From contig NZ_JBEJGX010000003.1 of assembly GCF_040253635.1 (NCBI RefSeq), positions 496,001-560,000 of the forward strand: 64,000 nucleotides of DNA, read 5' to 3'. Positions 46,530-54,565 of the stretch are shown here, piece after piece. The DNA comes from Streptomyces sp. Edi2. GTDB lineage: Bacteria; Actinomycetota; Actinomycetes; Streptomycetales; Streptomycetaceae. The notes beneath the pieces were generated by a model. That model was given only the letters and a program-made list of their open reading frames with translations, was not told the DNA's origin and ran no database searches. Positions within the stretch are counted from its first letter, which is position 1. Each line of letters begins with the position of its first letter. A program made the translations under genes and the position numbers.

Positions 46530-47150
46530 TCACGCCGCAACCGTCTGAGGGCGTCGTGCGCACCTCTCGGCTGACCTCAGCCAGCCGGTGAGGTCGGCGC
46601 GGGCGCGGGCCACCCGGGAGCGGACCGTGCCGATGGGACAGCCCACGATCGCCGCGGCATCCGCGTACGGCATTCCGACCAACTGGGTGAGCACGAATGC
46701 CTCGCGCCGTTCGCCGTCCAGTGCTTCCAGCAGCTCGCTCAGTGCCAGACCGTCGTCGAAGCCCGGCAGTCCGCTGGGCTGGCGGTGTTCCGCGACCGCC
46801 TGCCAGTCGTCGACATCGGCGATGCGCGGACGGGCGGCGGCGGACCGGTAGCGGTCGATCACCACCCGGCGGGCGATCGACAGCAGCCAGGTACGGGCGC
46901 AGGAGCGCCCGGCGAACCTCGGCAGGCCGGTGAGGGCGCGGAGAAACGTCTCCTGAGCGAGGTCGTCGGCACTGTTCGTCTCGCCGCTCAGGTGGGCCAC
47001 GAAGCGCCACACATGGCGGTGGGAGGCGCGTATGAAACGCTCCACGGCATCGGGGTCGCCGTTCCGGGCGGCCAGCGCCAGGGCGGTCAACTGCTCGTCG
47101 TCCGCGGCGGTCCGCTTGCCACCGGCCGGATCGAAAAGGGCAGGAATCAT
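46530..47150 (-). CDS. ECF-family RNA polymerase sigma factor
   Basis: A 206-residue extracytoplasmic-function sigma factor with only regions 2 and 4. Region 2: HRHVWRFVAHLSGETNSADD, then LAQETFLRALTGLPRFAGRS and TWLLSIARRVVIDRY. Region 4: EAFVLTQLVGMPYADAAAIV and CPIGTVRSRVARARADL. The ATG at 47150 is chosen; a GTG two codons upstream (47156) is equally close to the GAAGGA site. No recognisable anti-sigma gene is adjacent; the next gene upstream is a membrane protein 449 bp away, which could belong to its regulon. That 449-bp gap shows no convincing gene. Confidence 0.9.
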   Translation of the reverse strand: MIPALFDPAGGKRTAADDEQLTALALAARNGDPDAVERFIRASHRHVWRFVAHLSGETNSADDLAQETFLRALTGLPRFAGRSCARTWLLSIARRVVIDRYRSAAARPRIADVDDWQAVAEHRQPSGLPGFDDGLALSELLEALDGERREAFVLTQLVGMPYADAAAIVGCPIGTVRSRVARARADLTGWLRSAERCARRPQTVAA

Positions 47151-47599
47151 CGCCACACGTCCTTCGAAGGGTGCGGGGCGTACCAAGGCATGGCACGGCC
47201 TCGTCGGTGAGCGGCATTCCGGAGACTCGCGCGAAGGCCGGTGACGACGTCCAGGGCGACGGTCGACGCGCGCTACGGGCAGGGGCAGGCCGGAGAGCCG
47301 CGGGGCAAGGGGCCGGCATGTGGTCCGGCTGCGCCCACGGAGGTACGAGGGCGGCAGCCGCGTGGACACGCCGGTACTCCGCCCGCCACCGGTGCAAGGA
47401 ACCTTGCAGACAAAAGGCCTTGCAGAACAGGGAAGGGAGTGGGGTTCCCGGGCTCCATCGGCAACAGCGGCAGCAGCGCGTCATTGACGGCAGTGGCGTC
47501 CATGACAGCAGTGGCGTCAGTGACGGCGTTGCGGAGTGCCGGGCACTGCCGGGGAGATTCCCGGGCGCTGCCGGGCAGAGTCCCAGGGCAGGCGGGCGG

Positions 47600-48331
47600 T
47601 CAGCAGCAGATGGACGGGTGCGGCGGGCCTCTGCGGGACAGGACGTGGTGCAGGAACACCCCGCGCAGGGGCAGGATGTGACCGCGACCGGCCACCGGAC
47701 GCGCGGCCGGCTTCCGGCCGGTCCAGCCCAGCGTCGCCAGGGCCAGCATCAGGGGCGCGAACCACACCGCGGCCGCACTGCGGGCGAGCCGGAACGCGGC
47801 CGCCTCGCCGCGCCACAGCCACAACCCGCACACCAGCGCGGCCAGCACATGGGCCAGGAACATGCCGAGGGTGCCGTGGCCGGAGTGCACCATCTGCAAC
47901 TCGCTCATCTCGCCGCGCATGGCACCGATATCACCCACGTGCGCGGTGGAGGCGGCGAGTTCGCCGGCCATACCCGCCAGATGGCTCATGCCCGTCATGT
48001 CGCCTCTTGACGCCATTGACACGGATGAGGCGGATGAGGCGGCGGTCTGCAGGTCGAGGCCGGACCGGCACGACTGCGCCAGGCCGAACAGGGAGTGCAG
48101 AGCCAGCTGGGCCACGACGGCGGAACCGGTCACGGCGAACCCGCCGCGTTCCCGTCCCGCCGACCACCAGGCCGCCGAGCCCGTTGCCCCGAGTGCGGCG
48201 GCGAGAGCCCACGAGGGCAACGGCTGCGCGGACATCAGCGCATGTCCCAGGGTCGCGGTCGTCACGCACACCACCGCGAAGATCGCGGCGCGCGCAGCTC
48301 GTGAAACCGACCCGGCAGTCATGTTGGTCAT
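47600..48331 (-). CDS. Multi-helix membrane protein with Met/His-containing loop
   Basis: A 243-residue membrane protein with about five helices and no family I can name with certainty. The central outer loop (about residues 100-150) contains clustered Met and His: MTGMSHLAGMAGE, STAHVGDIGAMRGEMSEL and MVHSGHGTLGMF. The C-terminus ends with His, Cys and Pro (PHPSICC). Such residues suggest copper or other soft-metal handling, but this is inference. Encoded on the minus strand, divergent from the MFS gene. Confidence 0.72.
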   Translation of the reverse strand: MTNMTAGSVSRAARAAIFAVVCVTTATLGHALMSAQPLPSWALAAALGATGSAAWWSAGRERGGFAVTGSAVVAQLALHSLFGLAQSCRSGLDLQTAASSASSVSMASRGDMTGMSHLAGMAGELAASTAHVGDIGAMRGEMSELQMVHSGHGTLGMFLAHVLAALVCGLWLWRGEAAAFRLARSAAAVWFAPLMLALATLGWTGRKPAARPVAGRGHILPLRGVFLHHVLSRRGPPHPSICC

Positions 48332-48470
48332 CGTGCCAGCCGGTTCATCCGTACGGGAGGGCGCATGGCGCCTGGGGCCCAGTTGTTGTCCGGATCCGCT
48401 AAACCAGCTCAGGGGCGGTCAACTGAGTGGCAGAGCACGAGAGATGGAGGCGGACGTTTCGCCTCCGCCG

Positions 48471-48556
48471 GCTCCTCCACCCTGCCCGGGCGGGTCTCCT
48501 CCGCTCGCCGGGGCTCCTCCACCCTGCCCGGGCGGGTCTCCTCCGCTCGCCGGGGC
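48471..48556. repeat. Two tandem copies of a 42-bp unit
   Basis: A GC-rich 42-bp unit starting GCTCCTCCACCCTGCCCGGG is repeated at 48471 and 48513, with a degenerate third start at 48555. It lies in the 380-bp divergent gap between the membrane protein and MFS genes, so it may affect their promoters. Confidence 0.85.
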
Positions 48557-48711
48557 TCCCCCGCCCTGTGGGTCTCCCCCGCCCTTCGAGCCTCCTCCGC
48601 TCGGCCGGTCTCCCCGCCCGGCAGGCTCACCGGGAACTGATGGCCCGGTCCGTACGACTGACTGGGCCCGGCGTCAGGAGAGGCCGGGGCCGGTGTTTCG
48701 GGAGGGCTGCG

Positions 48712-49935
48712 GTGCGGGTGAAGCGTGGGACGGAATCGGGATCCGCTGGGCCCGGCGGCGATACGGCCCGGCCGTGGCATGCGGGCCCGGCGGTGACACT
48801 GCTGCTGACGTCCGCGATGGCCTTCTCGATGATGCAGCTCTTCCTGATCGGCGCGCTCGGGCCGCGGCTGGTCGGCGAGCTGGGGATCTCCCGTACGGTG
48901 CTGGGCCTGACCACGACGGCCGGCTTCGGCGCGGCGGCCTTGCTGTCCCCGGCGGCGGGGCGCTTGGTGGACCGGGTGGGGCCACGGCGCTGTCTGGTGG
49001 CCCTGTTGCTGCTCGCCGCCGTCTCGCTGGCGCTGATCGGGGCCGCCCCGGGGGCAGCGGTGCTGCTGCTGGCGGTGGCGCTCGGCGGTCTGCCGCAGGC
49101 CCTGGCCAACCCGGCGACCAACAAGCTGATCCTGGCCGCCGTTCCGGCCGAGCGGCGGGGCGGGGTCACCGGGCTGAAGCAGTCCGGGGTCCAGTTCGGT
49201 GCCTTCGTAGCGGGACTTCCGCTGTCGCTGCTGGCCGCGGGGGTGGGCTGGCGTGGTGCGGTGTGGACGGCAGCGGGCACGGCCGCGCTGGCCGCGATGT
49301 GGGCCGCCCTCGTGCTGCCGCCCGACGCGGTCGCGGCGGCTCCGGGCAGCCGCCCTCCACGGCCCGTGCGCGGCCTGACGCGGCAGTTGGCCGTTTTCTC
49401 CCTGCTGCTCGGCTGCGGTATCGCCTCGGTCAACACCTACCTGACGTTGTTCGGTTCGCAGCGTCTGGGCCTCTCCCCGACCACGGCCGCCGCCCTGGTG
49501 GCCGTCCTGGGCGTGGCCGGCATCGGCGGGCGCCTGGGATGGTCGCGGGTGGCAGGGAGGCCGGGACGAGCCGAGGCGCTGCCCGCCGTGCTGGCGGCCG
49601 GGGCGGTGGGCGCGGCGCTGCTTCTCGCCGTCGCGGTCCTGGCGCCTCCGCTGGTGTGGGTGGCCGCGATCGCCGTCGGATCGTTCGCGGTGTCGGCGAA
49701 CGCGGTGTCCATGGTCCTGGTGCTGCAACGAGCGGCGCCGGGGCGTGCCGGGCAGGATTCGGCGCTGGTGTCGGCGGGCTTCTTCGCGGGGTTCGCGGTG
49801 GGCCCGCCGTTGTTCGGCGCGCTGGTCTCGGCCGCCGGCTATGGGCCGGGATGGCTGCTGGTGGCAGCCGAGTTCGCCGGGGCCGCAGTGGTTGCCGTGC
49901 CACTGTGGTCGCGTCGCCAGGAGGAGGCGGAATGA
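48712..49935 (+). CDS. MFS transporter
   Basis: A 407-residue major facilitator with 12 predicted helices from AVTLLLTSAMAFSMMQLFLI. The A-like loop 2-3 motif is AAGRLVDRVGPRRCL, and loop 4-5 has NPATNKLILAAVPAERRGG. The GTG at 48712 follows GGAGGG at 7 bases, and the upstream frame from 48427 is made of the tandem repeats, so it is rejected. Its stop overlaps the next gene (ATGA), which encodes a GH88/105-like hydrolase, so it may import an oligosaccharide or unsaturated sugar acid. Substrate not determinable. Confidence 0.87.
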   Translation: MRVKRGTESGSAGPGGDTARPWHAGPAVTLLLTSAMAFSMMQLFLIGALGPRLVGELGISRTVLGLTTTAGFGAAALLSPAAGRLVDRVGPRRCLVALLLLAAVSLALIGAAPGAAVLLLAVALGGLPQALANPATNKLILAAVPAERRGGVTGLKQSGVQFGAFVAGLPLSLLAAGVGWRGAVWTAAGTAALAAMWAALVLPPDAVAAAPGSRPPRPVRGLTRQLAVFSLLLGCGIASVNTYLTLFGSQRLGLSPTTAAALVAVLGVAGIGGRLGWSRVAGRPGRAEALPAVLAAGAVGAALLLAVAVLAPPLVWVAAIAVGSFAVSANAVSMVLVLQRAAPGRAGQDSALVSAGFFAGFAVGPPLFGALVSAAGYGPGWLLVAAEFAGAAVVAVPLWSRRQEEAE

Positions 49936-51116
49936 ATACGCCCTCAAAAACGGTGGGTTGGACCGACTCGGAAAAGCGGGGTTGGACCGACTCGGAAACG
50001 GCGGAGTGGGCCGGCCAGGCGCTCGCCTCCCTGCTGGAGCGGGTGTCGGTGACGGCCGAAGAGGTCGGTCCGCGCTTCCCGCTGTACGCGGACCGGGACA
50101 GCGGCTCGTGGAAGTCCACCTCCCGGGGGTCGTGGACCGGAGGGTTCTGGGCGGGGCTGTTGTGGTTGCGTGGGCTGTCCTCGGGCGACTCGGCACACCG
50201 TGCGGCGGCAAGCGACTGCACCCAGCGGTTGCGGTACTGGGTCCGGCAGGACACCGCTACCCGCGGGCTGGTGCTCTGGTACGGCACTGCCCTGGCCGCC
50301 GGTCCGGGTGGCGACGAGGCGGCGGTCCGGCTGAGGGAGGAGGCGGCGCGGGTCTGCCTGGCCGCGTACGAGGGCGAGTTGGGGCTGTTGCCGTGGGGCG
50401 ATGCCTTCGGCGGGCCGCGGCTGCTGGCGCGCGCGGACGGGGTACCGGGTCTCGTGCCGCTGCTGGCCCACGCACCGGGCAGTGGGGGCCGAGGGGGCGG
50501 TGGGGGCAGGAGGAGCAGGAGGGGCGCCAAGGGCAGTGGTCGGGCTGCCGCGTACGGCCATCTCGCCCGGCATCTTGAACTCTGCCTTTCCGAGGACCCG
50601 CCGCGCCCCGCCTGGCAGGCCCGGCCGCACGGTACGTGGACGGCCTGCTCCGAGCCCGCGCCCGGCTGGAGCCGTACGGCGGCGTGGCTGCTGCTGGGTG
50701 CCGCCGATGGGCTCCACTGGCTCGGGGACGACGACCGGCTGCGGGAGGCGGCACGGCGGCTCGCCGCGCTGCGCCTCGCGCCGGGGGCGCGGATCGTCCC
50801 TCCGGCTCAGGACGGCTCTCCGCTCGGCCCCGTGGACACCTCCGCCGCGGCGATCGAGGCGGTGGCCGCGCTGAAGCTGGCCACGCTGGCGCGGGCAGCG
50901 GGCGACGGGCAGGAAGGCGACCGCCTGGCGGCCCGAGGGCGGCTGGTCCTGCGCCAGTTGACCGAGGCGCACCAGTCGGACTCGGGCGCCTTGCTGGACG
51001 GCTGCTACGACGCCGGGCGCGGCCTCGCCACACACCATGAGCTGGTCTGGGGAGACTTCTTCCTCGCCTGGGGGCTGGCGCTACTCACCGGGCTGACGGA
51101 GCCGTTCACGATGTGA
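49932..51116 (+). CDS. GH88/GH105-like unsaturated glucuronyl hydrolase
   Basis: A 394-residue alpha/alpha-barrel protein. Patterns matching unsaturated glucuronyl/rhamnogalacturonyl hydrolases include SRGSWTGGFWAGLLWLRG, GWSRTAAWLLLGAADGLHW and PVDTSAAAIEAVAALKL, plus the late NHELVWGDFF-like segment THHELVWGDFFLAWGL. These enzymes open the 4,5-unsaturated uronic acid left by polysaccharide lyases. A Gly/Arg-rich low-complexity insert (about 180-200) interrupts the barrel. ATG overlaps the MFS stop. No signal peptide, so it acts in the cytoplasm after uptake by the partner transporter. Family call moderately sure. Confidence 0.75.
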   Translation: MNTPSKTVGWTDSEKRGWTDSETAEWAGQALASLLERVSVTAEEVGPRFPLYADRDSGSWKSTSRGSWTGGFWAGLLWLRGLSSGDSAHRAAASDCTQRLRYWVRQDTATRGLVLWYGTALAAGPGGDEAAVRLREEAARVCLAAYEGELGLLPWGDAFGGPRLLARADGVPGLVPLLAHAPGSGGRGGGGGRRSRRGAKGSGRAAAYGHLARHLELCLSEDPPRPAWQARPHGTWTACSEPAPGWSRTAAWLLLGAADGLHWLGDDDRLREAARRLAALRLAPGARIVPPAQDGSPLGPVDTSAAAIEAVAALKLATLARAAGDGQEGDRLAARGRLVLRQLTEAHQSDSGALLDGCYDAGRGLATHHELVWGDFFLAWGLALLTGLTEPFTM

Positions 51117-51127
51117 CCGGAGCGGAG

Positions 51128-51203
51128 GTCACCTCGTGACCCGGGGAAGTCACCTCGTGACCCGCGAACATCACCTCGTGACCGGCGAACGTCACGGCGT
51201 GCC
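51128..51203. repeat. Four 21-bp tandem repeats, each with a GTCACctcGTGAC dyad
   Basis: Copies begin at 51128, 51149, 51170 and 51191; the last is degenerate. Each holds a 13-bp palindrome and the period is exactly 21 bp, two DNA helical turns. They lie in the 95-bp gap between two convergent genes. Confidence 0.88.
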
Positions 51204-51211
51204 GACGGCAT

Positions 51212-52438
51212 TCACGAGGTGCCGTTGTCCTCCCGCAGGACACGCCGGGCCACCGCAGCAATGTGCAGCTCGTCCGGGCCGTCCAGCAGCCGGGCCGCAC
51301 GGCCCATACGGAACAGCCCCGGCAGCGCGGTGTCCGGCCCGAGGCCTGCCGCGCCGTACACCTGGATCGCGGCGTCGGCGACCTGTTGCAGCATCCGGGC
51401 CGCCGCGACCTTGGCGAGCCCGGTCTCCACCCGGGCATCGTCGCCCGCCTCCAGGCGGGCCACCGCCTCGTACACCAGCGGCCTGGTCGTGCGGATCGCC
51501 AGCAATGCGTCGAAGACGAGCTGCTGGACGAGCTGGCGGTCGGCCAGTGGGCCGGAGGACTGGCTCCGCGACCGGGCGCGGACACACATCAGGTCAAAGG
51601 CCCGTTCGGCCTGTCCGAGCCAGCGCAGACACCGCAGGACGCGGCCGAGTCGCAGCCGCTCCCCGGCGATCCGCAGCGCCTTGCCCCGCTCGCCGACCAG
51701 GTGGTCCGAGGGCACGGTGACGCCGTCGAGTTCGATCTCCCACTGGCCGCCAACGCCGAGCACCGGCAGCTCGCGCACCACCCGGAATCCGGGTGGTGAC
51801 GTGGGCACCAGGACCAGCGACAGGTCGTCGCCGGTCCGGGCCAGCACGGTCACCAGGTCGGCGTCGCCCGCTCCGGTGATGAACCACTTGCGGCCGTGCA
51901 GGGTCCACGTCCCGTCGGGGCCGGCTTCGGCGCGGGTCGCGGTCAGCGCGGGGTCGGTGCCGGGCGTGTCGGGCTCGGTCATCGCGTAGCAGGTGCGCAG
52001 CTCACCCGCCGCGATGCGCCGCAGAAGGCGCTCGCGAACGGGCTCGGCGGCGTGGCGGCTGAGCATCAGCACATCCAGCAGGGAGCCCGACCCGAGGGCG
52101 GCGGGACCGTGGTCGCTCGCCCCCTCCGCCTCGGCCAGATGCGCGTAGCGGGACAGCGGCAGCCCCTGTCCGCCCCACTCCACGGGCAACGGCAGCGCCC
52201 ACAATCCGGCGTCCTTCGCCTCCGTACGGAGCCTGCGCAACGCGTCGTTGGCTGCCGGTCCGCCAGCGTCGAGCACCGCCTCGGCGGGCATCACCCGCTC
52301 CCGTACGAACGCCGCTACGCGCCCGCGCAGCCCGGCGGCCTCGGGCGGACAGTCCGGCAGTCCGAACGGGGCAGGGCCGAGGGCCGCGTCCGCACCCGGA
52401 AGCCTGGGGGTGCCCTGCGCACGATCCATTGAGCTCAC
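51212..52438 (-). CDS. Acyl-CoA dehydrogenase
   Basis: A 408-residue FAD-dependent acyl-CoA dehydrogenase: N-terminal helical domain, CYAMTEPDTPGTDPALTATR (flavin and substrate region), GRKWFITGAGDADLV, and C-terminal helices with VYGAAGLGPDTALPGLFRMG. The expected catalytic Glu position in this subgroup cannot be fixed by eye. GTG at 52438 has GGAGG 6 bases upstream; ATG at 52429 is the alternative. It diverges from a CoA-transferase/CoA-ligase pair, an arrangement that recalls the carnitine-type caiA-caiB-caiC set, so it probably oxidises an acyl-CoA made by that pair. Confidence 0.93.
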   Translation of the reverse strand: MSSMDRAQGTPRLPGADAALGPAPFGLPDCPPEAAGLRGRVAAFVRERVMPAEAVLDAGGPAANDALRRLRTEAKDAGLWALPLPVEWGGQGLPLSRYAHLAEAEGASDHGPAALGSGSLLDVLMLSRHAAEPVRERLLRRIAAGELRTCYAMTEPDTPGTDPALTATRAEAGPDGTWTLHGRKWFITGAGDADLVTVLARTGDDLSLVLVPTSPPGFRVVRELPVLGVGGQWEIELDGVTVPSDHLVGERGKALRIAGERLRLGRVLRCLRWLGQAERAFDLMCVRARSRSQSSGPLADRQLVQQLVFDALLAIRTTRPLVYEAVARLEAGDDARVETGLAKVAAARMLQQVADAAIQVYGAAGLGPDTALPGLFRMGRAARLLDGPDELHIAAVARRVLREDNGTS

Positions 52439-52534
52439 CGCTTTCCTCCGTATCCACCGGGAACTCGGTGAACCGGCAGTCCGACTTACTGGCCGTGGAG
52501 TTGGTCGGCCCCGGTCGTCGTCTGGTTCCCGTAT

Positions 52535-52631
52535 GTCCACGCCCATACGTCCGCGCCCATACGTCCACACCCGTACGTCCACACCCGTACGTCCACACCC
52601 GTACGTCCACACCCGTACGTCCACGCCGCAC
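52535..52631. repeat. Seven tandem copies of a 14-bp unit in a divergent promoter gap
   Basis: GTCCACACCCGTAC and close variants repeat from 52535 to about 52631 with a 14-bp period. The gap separates the acyl-CoA dehydrogenase and CoA-transferase genes, so both promoters must lie around the array. Confidence 0.9.
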
Positions 52632-52672
52632 GAGACACGCGGCGCACACTGCCGTCGCCCGAGAGGAACGCC

Positions 52673-54565
52673 GTGAATGCCGTGAATACCGTGGGAAGCC
52701 CCACCGTCATCGGTGCGCACCGGCCGCTGGAGGAGGTGGACATACAGGTCTCGGGGCCTGCCGCACTCACCGCCCCGGCACTGGCCCACCTGCGGTCGCT
52801 GGGTGCAAGCGCACCGGAGACCCCGGCGGCGCGGACCGGCCCCGCGTGCTTCACCGCAACCAGCCGTGGACCGGGTGAGGTGACCGCGTACACCGGCTGG
52901 GCGGACGTCCTGCCGGAAGCGGACGCCACCGACGAGGCAACCGTCCAGGCGGCCACCGGGATGATGCATGTACACGGCAGACGCGACGGCGCGCCCCGCG
53001 GTCTCGCCGTCGACTACGCAGCCACCTGTGCGTCGGTCCTCACCGTGCAGGGCCTGCTCGCCGCGCTCCTCGGCCAGGCGCGAGGCGGAGGCGGTGCCAC
53101 GGCCGTCGCCACCGGGGCCGACCGGGCAGCACTGCTGGCGGTCTCCCAGTACGCCGCGGCGGCGAACGCGCCCGAGGCGGAAGCGGTCACCCCGGCTCCC
53201 GGCGGCCCGCCGTTCACCGCCGCGGGTGGCACCCGTTTCGAGCTGGAGGCGCTGGAGCCCGCCCCCTGGGCCCGGTTCTGGCGCGCCCTCGGCGCGCCCG
53301 AGGCGGCGATCCGCGCCGGCTGGCCCGCCTTCCAGTTCCGTTACGCCACCGCCTGCGCACCCCTGCCCGAGGAGCTGCACCGGACTGCGCGCACTGTCTC
53401 CTGGACGCGCATACGGGAGGCCGCCGCCGCGTCGGGGGCCGAGGTGTGCGCCCTGCATACGCTGGCCGAGCGGGCGGCGGAGGCGGCCCCTGCCACCGCA
53501 CCATGGACCCTCGCAACCCTTCCCGGGGCAGGGGCCCCGCCCGCCTCCGGATCCCTGTCGTCCGGCGCCCGCTCCTCCCGTTTGCTTCACGCAGGCGCCC
53601 TGCCTTCCGGAGCCCTGTCCTCCAGTGCCCTGTCCTCCTGCGCCCTTCCGCTCTCCGGCCTGACCGTGCTGGAAGCGGGCCGCCGCATCCAGGCCCCGCT
53701 CGCCGCCCATCTGCTCGGCCTGCTCGGCGCGGATGTCGTACGGATAGAACCGCCCGGCGGGGACCCGCTGCGCGGCATGCCGCCCTGCGCCTCGGGGGTC
53801 TCCGCACGCTGGCTCGCCCTCAACCGTGGCAAGCGCGCCGTGGAGGTCGACATCAAGTCGGCCGCCGGGCAGGCAGAGTTGCGGGAGCTGGCCGCCGACG
53901 CGGACGTTTTCCTTCACAACTGGGCTCCGGGCAAAGCGGAACAGTTCGGGCTGGGCGCCGGCCATCTCGCGCCCGTCAACCCGCGCCTGGTGTACGCCTA
54001 TACCAGCGGCTGGGCGGGCCGCCTGCCCGATGCCCCCATGGGCACCGACTTCATGGTGCAGGCCCGTACTGCCGTCGGCGAAGCGGCCCGGCCGGCCGAC
54101 GAGCCGCCCGCCCCTTCCCTCATGACCCTGATCGACGTGCTCGGCGGACTCGTCGGCGCCGAGGCCGTGCTCGCCGGTCTGCTGCTCCGTGAGCGCAGCG
54201 GGCGCGGCGTACGGGTGGAGTCCTCACTGCTCGGTGCCGCGGAAACGCTCACCGCACCCGCGGTGCGACGGGCCGCGGCGGGCCGGGACCCCCGCCGCCC
54301 GGCCGGATTCCGCCGTCCGCCGGCGACCGCCGACGGATGGATGGCGCCGGCCGACGCCTCCTCCCGTATGGCACAAGCCGAGTCGGCGCGCCTGCGAGAG
54401 CTGTCATCCGAGCAGGCAGTCGCGGCCCTGCGCGAGCAGGGCGAATCTGCCACCAGCGTCACCACCGACCTCGGCGCTCTTCCTGAGGACCCGTGTCTGC
54501 GCGGGGCCTTGACCCGCGATTCCCACGGTTCCCTCGTCGTCCCCTCGCCCTGGAGGTTCGCATGA
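52673..54565 (+). CDS. CaiB/BaiF family III CoA-transferase, long form
   Basis: A 630-residue protein ending in a full family III CoA-transferase: LTVLEAGRRIQAPLAAHLLG, LGADVVRIEPPGGDPLRG, LNRGKRAVEVDIKSAAGQ and GTDFMVQARTAVGEAARP. The first 280 residues resemble a partial second copy of the fold with ATGMMHVHGRRDGAPRGL, so this looks like a tandem or extended form; standard members are about 400 residues. An Ala/Ser-rich repetitive linker (about 290-325, LSSGAL-type repeats) joins them. GTG start at 52673. The stop overlaps the ATG of the CoA ligase. It probably moves CoA between carboxylic acids in the adjacent pathway. Confidence 0.85.
   Translation: MNAVNTVGSPTVIGAHRPLEEVDIQVSGPAALTAPALAHLRSLGASAPETPAARTGPACFTATSRGPGEVTAYTGWADVLPEADATDEATVQAATGMMHVHGRRDGAPRGLAVDYAATCASVLTVQGLLAALLGQARGGGGATAVATGADRAALLAVSQYAAAANAPEAEAVTPAPGGPPFTAAGGTRFELEALEPAPWARFWRALGAPEAAIRAGWPAFQFRYATACAPLPEELHRTARTVSWTRIREAAAASGAEVCALHTLAERAAEAAPATAPWTLATLPGAGAPPASGSLSSGARSSRLLHAGALPSGALSSSALSSCALPLSGLTVLEAGRRIQAPLAAHLLGLLGADVVRIEPPGGDPLRGMPPCASGVSARWLALNRGKRAVEVDIKSAAGQAELRELAADADVFLHNWAPGKAEQFGLGAGHLAPVNPRLVYAYTSGWAGRLPDAPMGTDFMVQARTAVGEAARPADEPPAPSLMTLIDVLGGLVGAEAVLAGLLLRERSGRGVRVESSLLGAAETLTAPAVRRAAAGRDPRRPAGFRRPPATADGWMAPADASSRMAQAESARLRELSSEQAVAALREQGESATSVTTDLGALPEDPCLRGALTRDSHGSLVVPSPWRFA

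Noticed and set aside
52535..52631. CRISPR array
   Set aside because: The 14-bp units are directly adjacent with no spacers, and no cas genes are present.
51212..53965. Extended 917-residue form of the acyl-CoA dehydrogenase
   Set aside because: The upstream part reads through the 14-bp repeat array and the antisense of the CoA-transferase; the GTG at 52438 has a proper ribosome site.
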